NCBI GenBank assembly: GCA_021018995.1
Contig: CM037593.1
Location: 43,599,810 to 43,663,809 of the forward strand
From: Chloranthus sessilifolius
Taxonomy: Eukaryota; Streptophyta; Magnoliopsida; Chloranthales; Chloranthaceae
DNA length: 64,000 nucleotides
Reading direction: 5' to 3'
Shown one piece after another: positions 33,447 through 46,117 of the stretch; positions within the stretch are counted from its first letter, which is position 1; every line of letters begins with the position of its first letter. The notes under the pieces are model-generated. The model worked only from the letters and a program-made list of their open reading frames with translations. It ran no database searches and was not told the origin of the DNA. The position numbers and the translations under genes are program-made.

Positions 33447-35076
33447 ATGTCTAGTACGTGTATTAATATAGGTACGTTGCTTTTATATAAAGAGAATGAT
33501 GGTGATCGTTGTGATGTACAAGTTTTGATAGACCCAGGGTCTACCCACTCGTTTGTGACTCTGAGGTTTGCAGAAAGATTGGGAGTTGTTCCCGAGGAGT
33601 TAGAGTTCATTTTGGACGTGTCAGTTCCTACAGGAAGTGCGGTGACTATAGACACGTGTTGCCGAACGATTATTGTATGAGTAGAAGATCAAGAGACGGT
33701 GACGAATCTCATCTTGTTGAATATGCAAGGATTTGATGTGCTCCTTGGCATGAATTGGGTATCCGCTTATCATGCAAGCGTTGATTGCCTACGAAAAGTC
33801 GTTACTTTTCGTCCACCGAAGCAGAAGTCATTCCGATTTGTTGGGGACAAAGGTAAGATTATACCAATCATCTCTGCGGTATGAGCTGAACGGATGATGA
33901 AGAATGGGTGCAAGGGATACCTAGCATTTCTACAAGAACGAAAGGAAGTGAAGAATGTCATCACTGATATCCCGATTGCTTGCAAGTTTGAGCACGTGTT
34001 TTCCGACGATTTACTAGGATTACCATCAGATAGAAAGATCAAATTTTCAATTGACTTAGCTCCAGGCAAAGAACTGGTATCTAAAGCTCCTTACCAAATG
34101 ACTCCTACTGAGTTGAAGGAGTTGAAGGAGAAATTACAAGAGTTGTTGGACAGTGGCTTCATATGACCTAGTGTGTCTCCTTGGGGAGCACCAGTCTTAT
34201 TCGTTAAGAAGAAGGACTGGTCAATAAGACTTTGCATCGACTATTGTCAATTGAACAAGCTGACGATCTAGAACAAGTATCCCTTACCCAGGATTGATCA
34301 GTTGTAAGGGGCGAAGTTCTTTACAAAGATCAATTTGAGATCGAGGTATCATTAGATGAAAGTGAAGGTTGAAGATGTTCAGAAGACTACATTCAGAACC
34401 AGATATGGGCATTATGAGTTTCTGGTAATGCCTTTCGTCTTGATGAACGCACCTGCTTCATTTATGGATCTTATGAACAGGGTGTTTAGGCCACACCTTG
34501 ATACATGCATAGTGGTGCTCGTGGACGACATTCTCATTTATTCAAGGTCCGAAGAAGAACATGAGCAACATCTATGCATTGTACTACAAACCCTATGTGA
34601 GCATCAGTTGTATGCCAAACTCAGTAAGTGTGAGTTTTGGTTGGAGAAAGTGAGCTTTCTAGGCCATGTAGTTTTAGAAGCAGGTGTGACAATTGATCTG
34701 GCAAAGATTGAGACAGTAGTAGATTAGGAACAACCAAAGACTATGACTGAGATTCGCAGTTTCCTCGGTCTAGCTGGGTATTACCGAAGATTTATGGATG
34801 GATTTTCTAAGATTACAGGATCGCTCACGCGACTTACAAGAAAGGATGTCAAATTTGAGTGGACCAACGAATGTGAAGAGAGTTTCTAGGAATTGAAGAA
34901 ACGGTTTACCTCCGCACCAGTACTAGCGGTTCATAGTTTATAGTGATGCATCGTATAGCGGGTTGGGCTGTGTGGTCAATCAGAATAAGAAGGTTATAGC
35001 TTACGGGTAGAGACAGTTTAAAGAGCATGAGAAGAACTATCCGAGGCATGATTTTGAGTTAGCCGCGGTGATCTTT
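33447..35076 (+). pseudogene. pol: H protease, reverse transcriptase and start of RNase H, interrupted by G
   Basis: The protease active site is DPGSTHSF, with Asp at 33531. Reverse transcriptase runs about 34000-34730 with [18 protein letters not shown] and catalytic LVDD at 34518-34529 (normally YVDD or FIDD). The connection domain has [18 protein letters not shown]. RNase H starts with YSDAS near 34945, after a small deletion. The last codons before G read AAVIF. Stops are at 33678, 33882, 34164 and near 34269, 34725, 34888 and 35008. Roughly 50 bases that should join AAVIF to TDHKS are missing at the G insertion. Confidence 0.85.
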
Positions 35077-38051
35077 TGTCACGACCCAGAATCCTTACCT
35101 AATCTCGAGGGCCTTGAGTTTCGTGTTATGACACCGCACGCTAGTTAAGGTGATAAATGGACATACACATAATCTATAAATTGACTTAGCATATGGATTG
35201 AGGCATTTAAGATAGCATTAAAAAATTATTGACTCATAAATTAATAGCGGAAAATCATAAAAGATAATAAAAAGGTAAATCCTAACCATGCATCTAAGAT
35301 AGGAAATAAAATAAGTTTTACGTAGGATAAAATGGTCCTAAACGTGAACTCACAAAAATATCAAAATAACTAGAATGTCTCTCAAAGAACAAAGTCTAAA
35401 GCAAAAGGACTCTCATGGCTCGTAGAAATCTGTCAGATCTATGCTCTCCTCCGGATGATAGCCAACGTCTCCATCTACGTAAGCTGCCTCCAAAACAGCA
35501 GCTCTCCTGTCATCATGAACAGGATAAATGGAATCTTCACCTGAAACTATTAGATTTTGGAGGGGGTGAGTTTACTCAGTCGTGTAAACTCAGCGGGTTG
35601 CACAATCAATCCACCATAACTTACACAGGTGGTCGTGTGTGCAATCGCTTGAATTGCGGTGCATTTTAAAAATATAATCAATATCTTAAATAAAATAAAT
35701 AAACTTATCCATAATTCATAGACTATCATAATCAAGACTGAAAAATATTCTAATATAACATAAAGAGTGCATGATGCTTCTATTTTCTTATCTCTTTTCC
35801 TATTTGTCTCATCAACTTAGCATACGTGACATATCATAAGTCTTATTAATTACTTCATACGCCTACACAATGTACTTTGCATCTTATTTTATTTAAACAA
35901 TCTGTGTCAGGATCGCTACTCGAGCCTACCATGCAAGATCCACGTATAGATAACCACCTAACCTCCGTATCATAACATAAACCACCATCCAGCCAGATGA
36001 GGTTGCCGACATAGTAACCAGGTGTCCCCTTAGTTCGAGACAAGGCTATGATGTCCTTAAGACCCATCTTAGCTGCAGACGTTGGACCCTTACGGTGGCT
36101 CGTAAGGTATGGCACATGTAGAAACTTAATTAATGTTTAACTGGCCTTCACAGCGTGCCTTACATATCATATCATTTTTCGATTACGGGCTTAGGTCCCC
36201 TCCCCGATTTCATATTTGCGTGGGCTTAAGTCTCCACTTTCTTAACAACTCGTATTTTAGCATATTCATATTTCATCTTTTCTTAAACTTAATTAAAATG
36301 GGTCACGGTGTGATAGGCTTCATAAAATCACGCTTTTCAAGGGACGGGTTCCATAGTAACCTGAATGTACTTCGTATGGCATCCCATACTACTATAGAGG
36401 GTTGCATCCATACATGGACACCTACATTCCAAGTTCTACGTGATCGTGAAAGAAACCCCACTATGACGAAGGCTTATATCATGTGTCATATCTTATTTTT
36501 AACTTATATGTGTATGCCCTATTGTGATTTTCTACATTATGAATGTCATATGATAATAGTGAACATACGTAAGAAAAATTATAAAATAAACCTTAAGCGT
36601 TTTACATTTTTGAAAAAAATTAATAAAGAGCATAACACACGAAAGATTGAAGTAAAACAGAAAATAAGAAATATTTAACTACATTTATTTTATAATAGAG
36701 TTGAAAATATACTTCATTAGGGTTAATTGTGTCGATAAAATTTGGTGATTGACTGGTCTAAAGGATTGTATGAGACTTATTTTAAAATTTTAAAGGAGCA
36801 CATGTGTCCATTCAAGGATTGTATGAGACTTAAGAGAGGTAATAGAATGATAAGTGCTGAAAAACGTTAATAATTGACCCCTTAAACTTATAGATTATTA
36901 TTTGATGAAAACTATTTAATACATTTTATGTAATTTTAGTAAGTTATAAGTCGGGAGACAAGTTGAGAATAAAGTAGCCTAAGAGTTGAAAAAATAATGC
37001 CAAACCCATGCACCTTGGATCATCTAAAACATATCCCGACTTGTAGCTCAATTTTGACCTCAAAAATATTAAATTCGTGAAATGATTATTTGAGACAAAG
37101 TTGTAGATCTCGTTGTCCTCTTTCCAATTTCGTAAGAATCGCATTAATCCGAATTCGGAGTAAACAGTTCTGACCAAAATACTGAAGCTGTGTCTGTTGA
37201 AGAGTTTGGCCAAATTTCACGAAAATATGGGAAAAATGATCCTATCGATTTTGGGCTGAATTTTTATATTTTTAAGACCCAAAATTTATCAAAATTTAGG
37301 GAAAAATTAGGGTTTTCTTTGTAAGAAATAACTGAATAATTTAAGATGGATTTAGAGGCACCCACTTGTTGCAGTGTGATTCGAATCCTACGATGATTTA
37401 GGTTGATGGAGATCAGATTCGAAAGACGATATACCTGAGTCTTTTTGCGAGAATTCCTTTCTTACAATAGATTGATCACGGCGATGAGAACTTTAATGTT
37501 AGAAGATTCTCTGATAAGATAAAAAAAATCAATGGAGATTCAACGAGGAGTTGTAAAAGATGGCAATGCTGGAGCTTTTTCAGAGAAGAGAGAATAGGGA
37601 GAGACAACTGAGAGAAGAAGTAAATATATTTCTAATTCTCTTTCTAGGTTAACTCTAATTAAGACTTTCCGTACAAGATTTAATAAAATAGTAGTTTTTT
37701 CACGTAAGTAGAATTTATACGTGACTTGAATAGCTTGAGAAGAGGTTTTGTTCTAGCGCTTTCTGTAAGCACCAAAGTAAATGGTGATTCTCTCCCAAAA
37801 TTACTGCTATGCCCTTTAACCTTCTTCACTCTTCAAACAGGCATAACTTTTTATATTCTTATCGAAAATCAATAAATTATATATCATTGGAAACGTATCG
37901 ACGAGTACTTCGCAATGAGTCTAATATTGATATAAAAAAAATCAGACTATTTCTAAAGTGGGTAGATTCCGGTGTGGAGCGTTAGCACCACGCACTGAGT
38001 GGTACATCATCTAATACCGTTAAAAAAAGTTAAAAGATTTGGGTTATTACA
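35077..38051 (-). repeat. 3' LTR of G (left side)
   Basis: In plus orientation it runs TGTCACGACCC to GGGTTATTACA. Over its first 120 bases it differs from the right LTR at about 13 positions; later parts are closer. No gene; open frames inside are fortuitous. Confidence 0.9.
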
Positions 38052-38233
38052 TTCTCTCCCCCATATAATATTTTATCCTCGAAAATTATGTAAATGAGAC
38101 AATGAGTTCGAGGTACTTTTCTATAATTTCAGCTTCTCATCAGAAGTCAAAGGTTCAACGGTAATAAAAAAATCATCAGGTCGTTACATTCTCCCCCTCT
38201 AAAAAAATTTCGTCTCCAAAAATTACGTACCGG
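38052..38233 (-). other. G polypurine tract and duplicated 3' junction
   Basis: On the minus strand GGGGGAGAGAA (38052-38062) precedes the LTR start. A second such tract, AGAGGGGGAGAA, and a second LTR-like start, TGTAACGACC, end at 38188, about 137 bases away on the pol side. Confidence 0.65.
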
Positions 38234-40000
38234 TTATTCAAACAGCTTAGGATGGTTTTCTTTGATGTCGTCTTCATTCTCCCAGGTCGCTTCCTTTGGC
38301 ATGTGATGTTGCCATTGGACCAACACTAATCTCATCATTTTGTTCTTGAAGACTTGAACTTTTCGATCGAGAATCCTGATTGGTCTTGCTATAGTGGTGA
38401 GATCTTCCTTTATATCAATGGGTTTGATCTCCACTATGTTTAAGGGGTCATAGATGTATCTCCTCAGCATTGATACGTGGAAAACATCATGGATTCCTGT
38501 GTACTAGGGCGGTAGAGTGACCTTATACGCCACCTCGCCAATATGCTTTATGACATCGAAAGGCCCTACATATCTGGGGCTTAGTTTCCCTCGCTTCCCA
38601 AAGCGCATGATTCCTTTGGTCAGGGAGACGTGAATGAATACTCTTTCGCCAACCTGTTAAACAGACTTCAGTGTTCAATCAAGAGCCCAATTGTAAAGAA
38701 ATTTAAAGTTCAAATTATTAAGTGCGATACCTCGAGCTCTAAATTACGACGGTGAGGGTTGGCGTACTTTCTCTGGCGATTTTGAGCTATCTTGAACCGT
38801 TCGCGTATCATTTTGACTTTTTTTGTCATAGTTTGGACTAGTTCGGGTCCAAGCATCTTCCTAACGCTAACTTCATCCCAACACAATGGCATTCTGTAAC
38901 TTCTTTCGTATAAAGCTTCGAAAGGAGACATCCTGATACTTGCTTGGTAGCTGTTATTGTAAGAAAACTCGATCAACGAGAGGTGATCATCCCGGTTCCC
39001 TAGAAAGTCGAGCATACACGCTCGCAGCATATCCTCAACTACTTGATTAACTCTTTCCATCTGGTCATCCGTCTGTGGGTGGAGGCAGTACTAAAATCTA
39101 ATCAAGTGCCCAGAGCTTCTTAAAAAGTTGTCCAATATTTGGAAGTAAATTTTTAGTCTCGGTCAGAGACAATACTGACTGGGACCCCATGTAGTTTGAC
39201 AATTTCTTTTAGATATGTTTCGGCAAGCTTATTCCTATCTATGGTAGTCTTGAATGGTAAAAAATGTGTTGACTTAGTCAATCTGTCAACTATCACCCAG
39301 ATTGCATCGTTCTTCTTTATCGTCTTTGGTAGACCTACGATGAAGTCCATAGATATGTTTTCCCACTTCCATTCTGGGATGGGTAGGGGTTGTATAAGTC
39401 CGGCCAATTTCTGATGCTCTGCCTTGAGTTGTCGACACACTAAGCATTTCGACACATATTCGGCTATTTCTCATATCATATTCGGCCACCAATACCAATT
39501 TCTCAAATTTCGATACATCTTAGTACTGCCTGGATGTACTGAGTATCTTGATTTGTGACCTTTGCAAGTATCTCCTTTTTCACTTGGGGGTCATTGTGTA
39601 CGCACAGTCTTAGCCTGAAGAGTAATGTCCCATCAGTCCTGAGGCTGAAATTGGGTTTCGATCCTATGGTCTCAATGATTTTCAGGGTCTCTGGGTCTGT
39701 ACACTGCATTTCTCTAATTTTGTCCAAAATGAACGGACTCACCACAATTCGTACCAAATATACACCATCTTCGATTTCTTGGAGGTAAATGTCTTCTTCG
39801 ACGAGTTCATTGAAGGGCTTCCAAATTTTTAATCTGGCTAACAGTGCCGAAGATTTCCTACTAAGTGCATCAACAACGATGTTTGCTTTCCCAGGATAGT
39901 AATTTATGGAGCAGTCGTAATCTTTCATGTATTCCATCCATCTTTGTTGTCTCAAATTCAGATCCTTTTGTGAGAAAAGGTACTTGACTTTTGTGATCCG
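38234..40000 (-). pseudogene. G integrase with chromodomain, broken
   Basis: Reading down from 40000: the end of RNase H with the region around ALSRK, then the integrase zinc region ending MSKCLVCRQ (39455). The catalytic core follows with Asp in ISMDFIVGLP and in VSDRD, then a short disrupted stretch (39060-39150) and the glutamate region near 39060 (MERVNQVVED, preceded by HPQTDD). The C-terminal chromodomain at 38470-38234 shows LVLVQWQHHMPKEATWE. Chromodomains bind modified histone tails and steer integration, often to heterochromatin. Stops and shifts lie near 39480, 39110 and 38700. Confidence 0.82.
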
Positions 40001-41640
40001 TATAAATCTTGAACGTTTCACCGTAGAGATAGTGTCGCCATAGTTTGAGGGCGAAGATAACTACGGCCAATTCCAAGTCATGAACCGGATAGTTCTTTTC
40101 ATGAGGTTTAAGCTGTCTTGACCCATAAGCGACTACTTTCTTACTTTGTTCAAGCACACAACCAAGTCCCTGGCGAGATGCATCTGTGAATATTTTAAAT
40201 TCACTAGTGCTGGAAGTGGAAGGTAGGGTGATGATTGGTGCAGTAGTAAGCCTCTTCTTCAGTTTTAGAAAACTTGCTTCACATTCATCGGCCCACACAA
40301 ATTTGACATTCTTCTGTGTGAGGCGGGTGAGCGATAGAGCTATGCGTGAAAATCCTTCAACAAAGCGACGGTAGTAACCCGCCAGTCTAAGGAAACTCCT
40401 AACTTCGGTAACACTTGTCGGTGCTTTCCATTCTGTCACTGCTTTAATCTTAGAAGGATCGACGGTCACTCCTTCTGCTGATACCACATGGCCCAGAAAT
40501 GTTACTTGTTTAAGCCAAAACTCGTACTTACTGAGTTTGGCATACAACTGGTGATCTCGGAGTGTCTAAACTGCTAGACGCAGGTGTTCCTCATGCTCTT
40601 TCTCTGATCATGAGTAGATGAGGATGTCATCTATGAATACGATGCTGAATTCATCAAGATATTGCCTGAACACTCGATTCATCAGGTCCATGAATACAGC
40701 TGGGGCATTTGTTAGTCTGAATGGCATGACTAAGAATTCGTACAACCCATTCTTGCAAGCGAAAACTGTCTTTGGAATATCTTCTTCTCTCACTTCCAGC
40801 TGGTGATAATCCGATCTAAAATCAATCTTAGAGAAACACTTAGCACTTTGGAGATGATCGAATAAGTCATCGATACATGGGAGAGGGTATCGATTTTTGA
40901 TGGTTACACTATTCAACTGACGGTAATCGATGCTTAGCCTCATCGAACCATCTTTCTTCCTTACGAAGAGCACTGGGGCTCTCCATGGTGACTGACTGCG
41001 TCTTATGAATTTCTTATCTGATAGTTCCTTGAGTTGTATTTCCAGTTCCTTTAATTCTGCAGGGGCCACCCGGTATGCTGCCTTCGCAATTGGTGTGGTC
41101 CCTGGGTTTAAATCAATTGTGAATTCAATTTCTTGATCGGGTGGCACACCAGGTAAGTCTTTAGGGAATACGTCGACAAAATCTCTGACGACTGGAATTT
41201 TATAGGATAGACTGTCTTGTCTTGCTCCTCGTCCGATGCTACCAATAAAGGTCCTCCCTTCCTCTTAATTCCTCAAAATTTGAATGGTGGTTCTCCTAGT
41301 GGTTGAAAGGTGACCACTTTTGAGAAGCAGTCAATCGTGGCATGATATGTGGCTAGCTAGTCCATGCCCAAAATGATGTCGAAATCCTGAAATTCTAACA
41401 TGATGAGATCTACTGGAAGATCTAGACCTTTAATATTGATTATCGTGTTTCGACAGATTAAGGTGGCTATCATGGTGTTCCCGGACGGTGTCGAGATAGT
41501 CAATCTCTTTTCTAAGGGTACGAGTTTAGCTTAAATTTTTGACATAAATCCTGGACTGATGAAATAATGTGTAGACCCTAAGTCTATAAGAACGAGAGCT
41601 ATGTGTTTCATGTCGCACTTATGCTAATAAATGGAGAGGT
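40001..41640 (-). pseudogene. pol: G protease, reverse transcriptase and RNase H, broken
   Basis: The protease site is DLGSTHYF with Asp at 41582-41584. Its frame then has stops around 41530, 41360 and 41270. Reverse transcriptase is open from 41147 to 40608: [60 protein letters not shown] and catalytic FIDD at 40626-40637. After a stop at 40608 the frame resumes at 40547 with [22 protein letters not shown] and RNase H ([16 protein letters not shown] near 40000), where a frameshift lies. It is the best-preserved chromovirus pol in the window. Confidence 0.85.
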
Positions 41641-41719
41641 TACCTATTAGCATAAGGCGTGTTAAAATACTTTTGAGTGTACAACAAGGTTTAGAGCTTT
41701 ATCAAATTCATACGAGGGA

Positions 41720-43054
41720 TTATACGAAATGAAAGTTAATGAAAACATTCACTTGAAATATATAAAGAAAGATAACTTGATCCGAAGTAGTAAAGGTACC
41801 TTGAATAACTTCGTCGCTAGCCATAGTGTCTTGCTGCGACATTGCAAATACGTGGCCCTGGCTCGTAGGCTTCGCTTGAGTACTGTACTGAGAGCCCGAT
41901 AATGGAGCTCTCTCGGGGCAATCCTTAACCATGTGTCCCTCTTTTCCACACCGAAAATATTTCTCGGTGCCTTGCATGCATACTCCAGGTCTGTGTCTCC
42001 TGCCACATTTTGTGCCAGGTTCGTTGGGTGTGAACTCCCGTTGTGGCTGACGTGGCAGTGAAACGACATTTCCTGCAAGGAAAGTGGAACCCACTTGTGT
42101 CTGTGGTGTCAGACGTGGCCTTTTGTTTTCGTACTGAGCCTGAGGAAATTGTGTTCTCTGGGTGAAAGTTGGGATTGATTTTTATGGGACAAAAGAGCCC
42201 CTTTGAATATCCTTGCCCTTTTAGGCCTCCCATCTGGCATTTCGTCTGTTAAGCATTTCACCTGATTCTCTTTCCTGGATTTGTGCACAATCCACAAGTT
42301 TTTCGTATGATTCTATTTTCATCGCGGCCAATTTCTCGTGAAAGAATGGTCGCAAGCCATTCTAAAATGCAAAGAGTTTATCACCTTCAGCCGTGATTAG
42401 ATTCCCAGCAAATCTGGATAGTTGGTCAAACTTGGCCTCGTACTAGGCCACCGTCATGTTCCCTTGTCGTAGGTCCATGAATTTTTTCTTCTTTAGAGCC
42501 CTAATGGCTGCTGAGAAATACTTTTTGAAGTAGACTTCTCTGAAGTCCTGCCAAGTCCACTCTTCTTTATTGTTTCGATCTGCAACTCTCTTGGCTGCTT
42601 TCCACCAGTCCTCTGCTTCCTGGTCCAGATAGAATGATGCCCACTTCACTTTTCCTTGTTCTGCAGGCGAAGAGATCTCGAAGAATTTCTCGATTGTACT
42701 TATCAAATCTTCAGCAGCGATTGGGTCAAGTTGACCATGGAAATAGGGACGTTGAGCTCTGCTGAATACTTGAAATCTGACCGGGGTGTATGGTGGGTTC
42801 TCGTGTTGAGGTGTAGGCTGTCGTTGATTAATCAACTCTTGGACCGCTTCTCTTTGTTGTTCTCTCTGCACCTCCATTTCATGCAATACCTGAGTCCTTT
42901 CTTGTTGATGCGACTGCGTCAGCTGAGTCATTTGCTGATTGAATGTGGTTGCCATCTCACGTAATAGGCGCATCGCTTCAGATTCTTGAGGACCTTCATG
43001 TGATGAGGCCTCATTCACCTGAGAGCTATTTGTTTCCCTGCGTCGTGGAGCCAT
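41720..43054 (-). pseudogene. gag: G gag, broken
   Basis: It starts at the ATG at 43054-43052 (MAPRRRETNSS). The first 80 residues form a glutamine/glutamate-rich coiled-coil-like stretch (MTQLTQSHQQERTQ). The Gag core follows with PYFHGQLDPIAAEDLISTIE and WTWQDFREVYFKKYF. A stop at about 42443 ends the first open part. The zinc knuckle at 41918-41959 has Tyr (codon 41957-41959) in place of its first Cys, a single base change, followed by CGKEGHMVKDC. Protease follows on the pol side. Confidence 0.82.
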
Positions 43055-43123
43055 CAATTCCTGATTTCACAAAACGTCGTATGTTAAATCTATCGTACAA
43101 CTTAGTCCCTAAAGGAAGTAAAG

Positions 43124-43140
43124 CCTACGCTCTGATACCA
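43124..43140 (-). other. Primer-binding site of G (initiator tRNA-Met)
   Basis: On the minus strand TGGTATCAGAGCGTAGG, four bases after the 5' LTR end. Confidence 0.9.
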
Positions 43141-43144
43141 TCTC

Positions 43145-46117
43145 TGTCACGACCTAGAATCCTTACCTTATCTTGAGGGCCTAGAATTCCGTGTTATGAC
43201 ACCGCACTCTGGTTAAGGCGATAAGAAGACATACACATAATCTATAAATTGACTAGCATATGGATTGAGGCATTTAAGATAGCATTAAAAAATAATTGAC
43301 TCATAAATTAACAGCGGGAAATCATAAAAGACAATAAAAAGGTAAATCCTAACCATGCATCTAAGATAGGAAATAAAACAAGTTTTATGTAGGATAAAAT
43401 GGTCCTAAACGTAAACTCACAAAAATATCAAAATAACAAGAATATGTCTCTCAAAGAACAAAGTCTAAAGCAAGAGGACTGTCAAGGCTCGTAGAAATCT
43501 GCCGGATCTATGCTCTCCTTCGGATGATAGCCAACGTCTCCATCTACGTAAGCCGCCTCCGAAACAGCAGCTCTCGCGTCATCATGAACAGGATAAACAG
43601 AATCTTCACCTGAAACTATTAGATTTGGGAGGGGGGTGAGTTTACTCAGTTTTGTAAACTCAGCGAGTTGCACAATCGATCCACCATAACTTACTCAGGT
43701 GGTCATGTGTGCAATCGCTTGAATTGCAGTGTATTTTTAAAATATAACCAACATTTTAAATGAAAGAAATAAATTTATCCATAATTCATAGACTATCATA
43801 ATCAAGACTGAAAAATATACTAATGTAACATGAAGAGTGCATGATGCTTCTATTTTCTTATCTCTTTTCCTATTTGTCTCATCAACTTAGCATACGTGAC
43901 ATATCGTAAGTCTTATTAATTACTTCATACGCCTACACAACGTACTTCGCATCTTATCTTATTTAAACGATCTGTGCCAGAATTGTTGTTCGAGCCTACC
44001 ACGCGAGGTCCACGTGTAGATAACCACCTAACCTCCATATCATAACATAAACCACCATCCAGCCAGATGAGCTTGCCGGCATAGTAACCACGATGTTCCC
44101 TTAGTTCGAGACAAGGCTATGATGTCCTTAACACTCGTCTTGGTTGTAGACATTGGACCCTTACGGTGGCTCATAAGGTATGGCATGCGTAGAAGATTAA
44201 TTAATGTTTAGCTGGCCTTCACAACGTGTCTTACATATAATATCATTTTTCGGTTACGGGCTTAGGTCCCCTCCCCGATTTCATATTTGCATGGGCTTAA
44301 GTCTCCACTTTCTTAACATCTCGTATTTTAGTATATTCATATTTCATCTTTTCTTAAACTTAATGAAAATGGGTCACGGTGCGATAGACTTGACAAAATC
44401 ATGCTTTCCAAGGGACGGGTTCCGTAGTAACCTGGATGTACTTCATATGGCATCTCATACTATCATAGAGGGTTGCATTCGTACATGAACACCTACATTC
44501 CATGTTTCACGTGATCGTGAAAGAAACTCCACCATTACGAAGGCTTATATCATGTGTCATATCTTATTCTTAACTTATATGCGTATGCTCTATCGTGATT
44601 TTCTATATGATGAATGTCATATGATAATAGTGAACATACGTAAGAAAAACTATAAAATAAACCTTAAGCATTTCATATTTTTGAAGAAAATTAATAAAGA
44701 GCATAACACACGAAATATTAAAGTAAATTAAAAAATTAAAAATATTTAACTATATTTATTTTATAATAGAGTTGAAAATATACTTCATTAGGGTTAATTG
44801 TATCCATAAAATTTGGTGATTGACTGGTATAACGATCCGATATATTTTAAAATTCTAAATGAGCACATGTGTCCATTCAAGGATTGTATGAGGCTTAAAA
44901 GAGATAATAGAATGATAAGTGTAGAAAAATGTTAATAATTGACCCCTTAAACTTATAGATTATTATTCGATGAAAGCTATTTAATATATTTTATATAATT
45001 TTAGTGAGTTATAAGTCTGGAGAGAAGTTGAGCATAAAGTAGCCTAAGAGTTAAAAAAATAATGTCAAACCTGTACACCTTGGATCATCTAAAACGTATC
45101 CCGACTTGCAGCTCAATTTTGACCTCAAAAACATTAAATTCGTGAAATTATTATTTGAGATAAAGTTATAGATCTCGTTGTCTTCATTCCAATTTTGTAA
45201 GAATTGTATCAATCTAAATTCGAAGTAAATAGTTATGACCAAAATACCGAGGTTGTGTCTGTTGAAGAGTTTGGCCGAATTTCACGAAAATTTGAGAAAA
45301 AAGATCCTATCAATTTTGGGCTAAATTTTTATATTTTTAAGACCCAAAATTTATCAAAATTTAGGGAAAAATTAGGGTTTTCTTTTTAAGAAATAACTGA
45401 ATAATTTTAGATGGATTTAGAGGCACCCACTTGTTGAAGTGTGATTCGAATCCTACGATGATTTGGGTTGATGGAGATTGGATTCGAGAGACGATATGCC
45501 CGAGTCTTTTCGCAAGAATTCCTTTTTTACGATAGATTGATCACGGCGATGAGAACTTTAATGTTAGAAGATTCTCTGATAAAATAAAAAAAAATCAATG
45601 AAGATCCGACGAGGAGTTGTAAAAGATGGCACTGCCGGAGCTTTTATAGAGAAGAGAGAACAGGGAGAGACAATTGAGAGAAGAAGTAAATATATTTCTA
45701 ATTCTCTTTCTAGGTTAACTCTAATTAAGACTTTCCGTACAAGATTTAATAAAATAGTAGTTTTTTCACCCAAGTAGAATTCATACGTGGCTTGAATAGC
45801 TTGAGAAGAGGTTTTGTTCTAGCGCTTTTTGTAAGCACCAAAGTAAATGGTGATTCTCTCCCGAAATTATAGTTGTGCCCTTTAACCTACTTCAGTCTTC
45901 AAACGGGCATAACTTTTTATATTCGTATCGAAAATCAATAAATTATATATCGTTGGAAACGTATCGGCGAGTACTTCATAATGAGTCTAATACTGATATT
46001 AAAAAAATCAGACAATTTCTAAAGTGGGTAGATTTCAGTGTGGAGCGTTAGCACCACGCACTGAGTGGTACATCATCTAATACCATTAAAAAAAGTTAAA
46101 AAATCTGGGTTGTTACA
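43145..46117 (-). repeat. 5' LTR of G (right side)
   Basis: In plus orientation it runs TGTCACGACCTAG to GGGTTGTTACA, 2973 bases. No gene inside. Confidence 0.9.

Larger units (their letters stand above)
35077..46117 (-). mobile_element. Full-length chromovirus G nested in H
   Basis: An 11.0-kb minus-strand element with LTRs of about 2975 bases at both ends (TGTAATAACCC...GGTCGTGACA read on the minus strand). It has an initiator-Met primer site, gag, pol with chromodomain and a polypurine tract. No target duplication is seen: TCTTT precedes it and GACCA follows. H's RNase H resumes right after it. Confidence 0.92.

Noticed and set aside
36133-36678. A 181-codon open frame in the left LTR of G.
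   Set aside because: It lies wholly in an LTR, the matching LTR copy at 44204 is open for only 94 codons, and no domain is visible.
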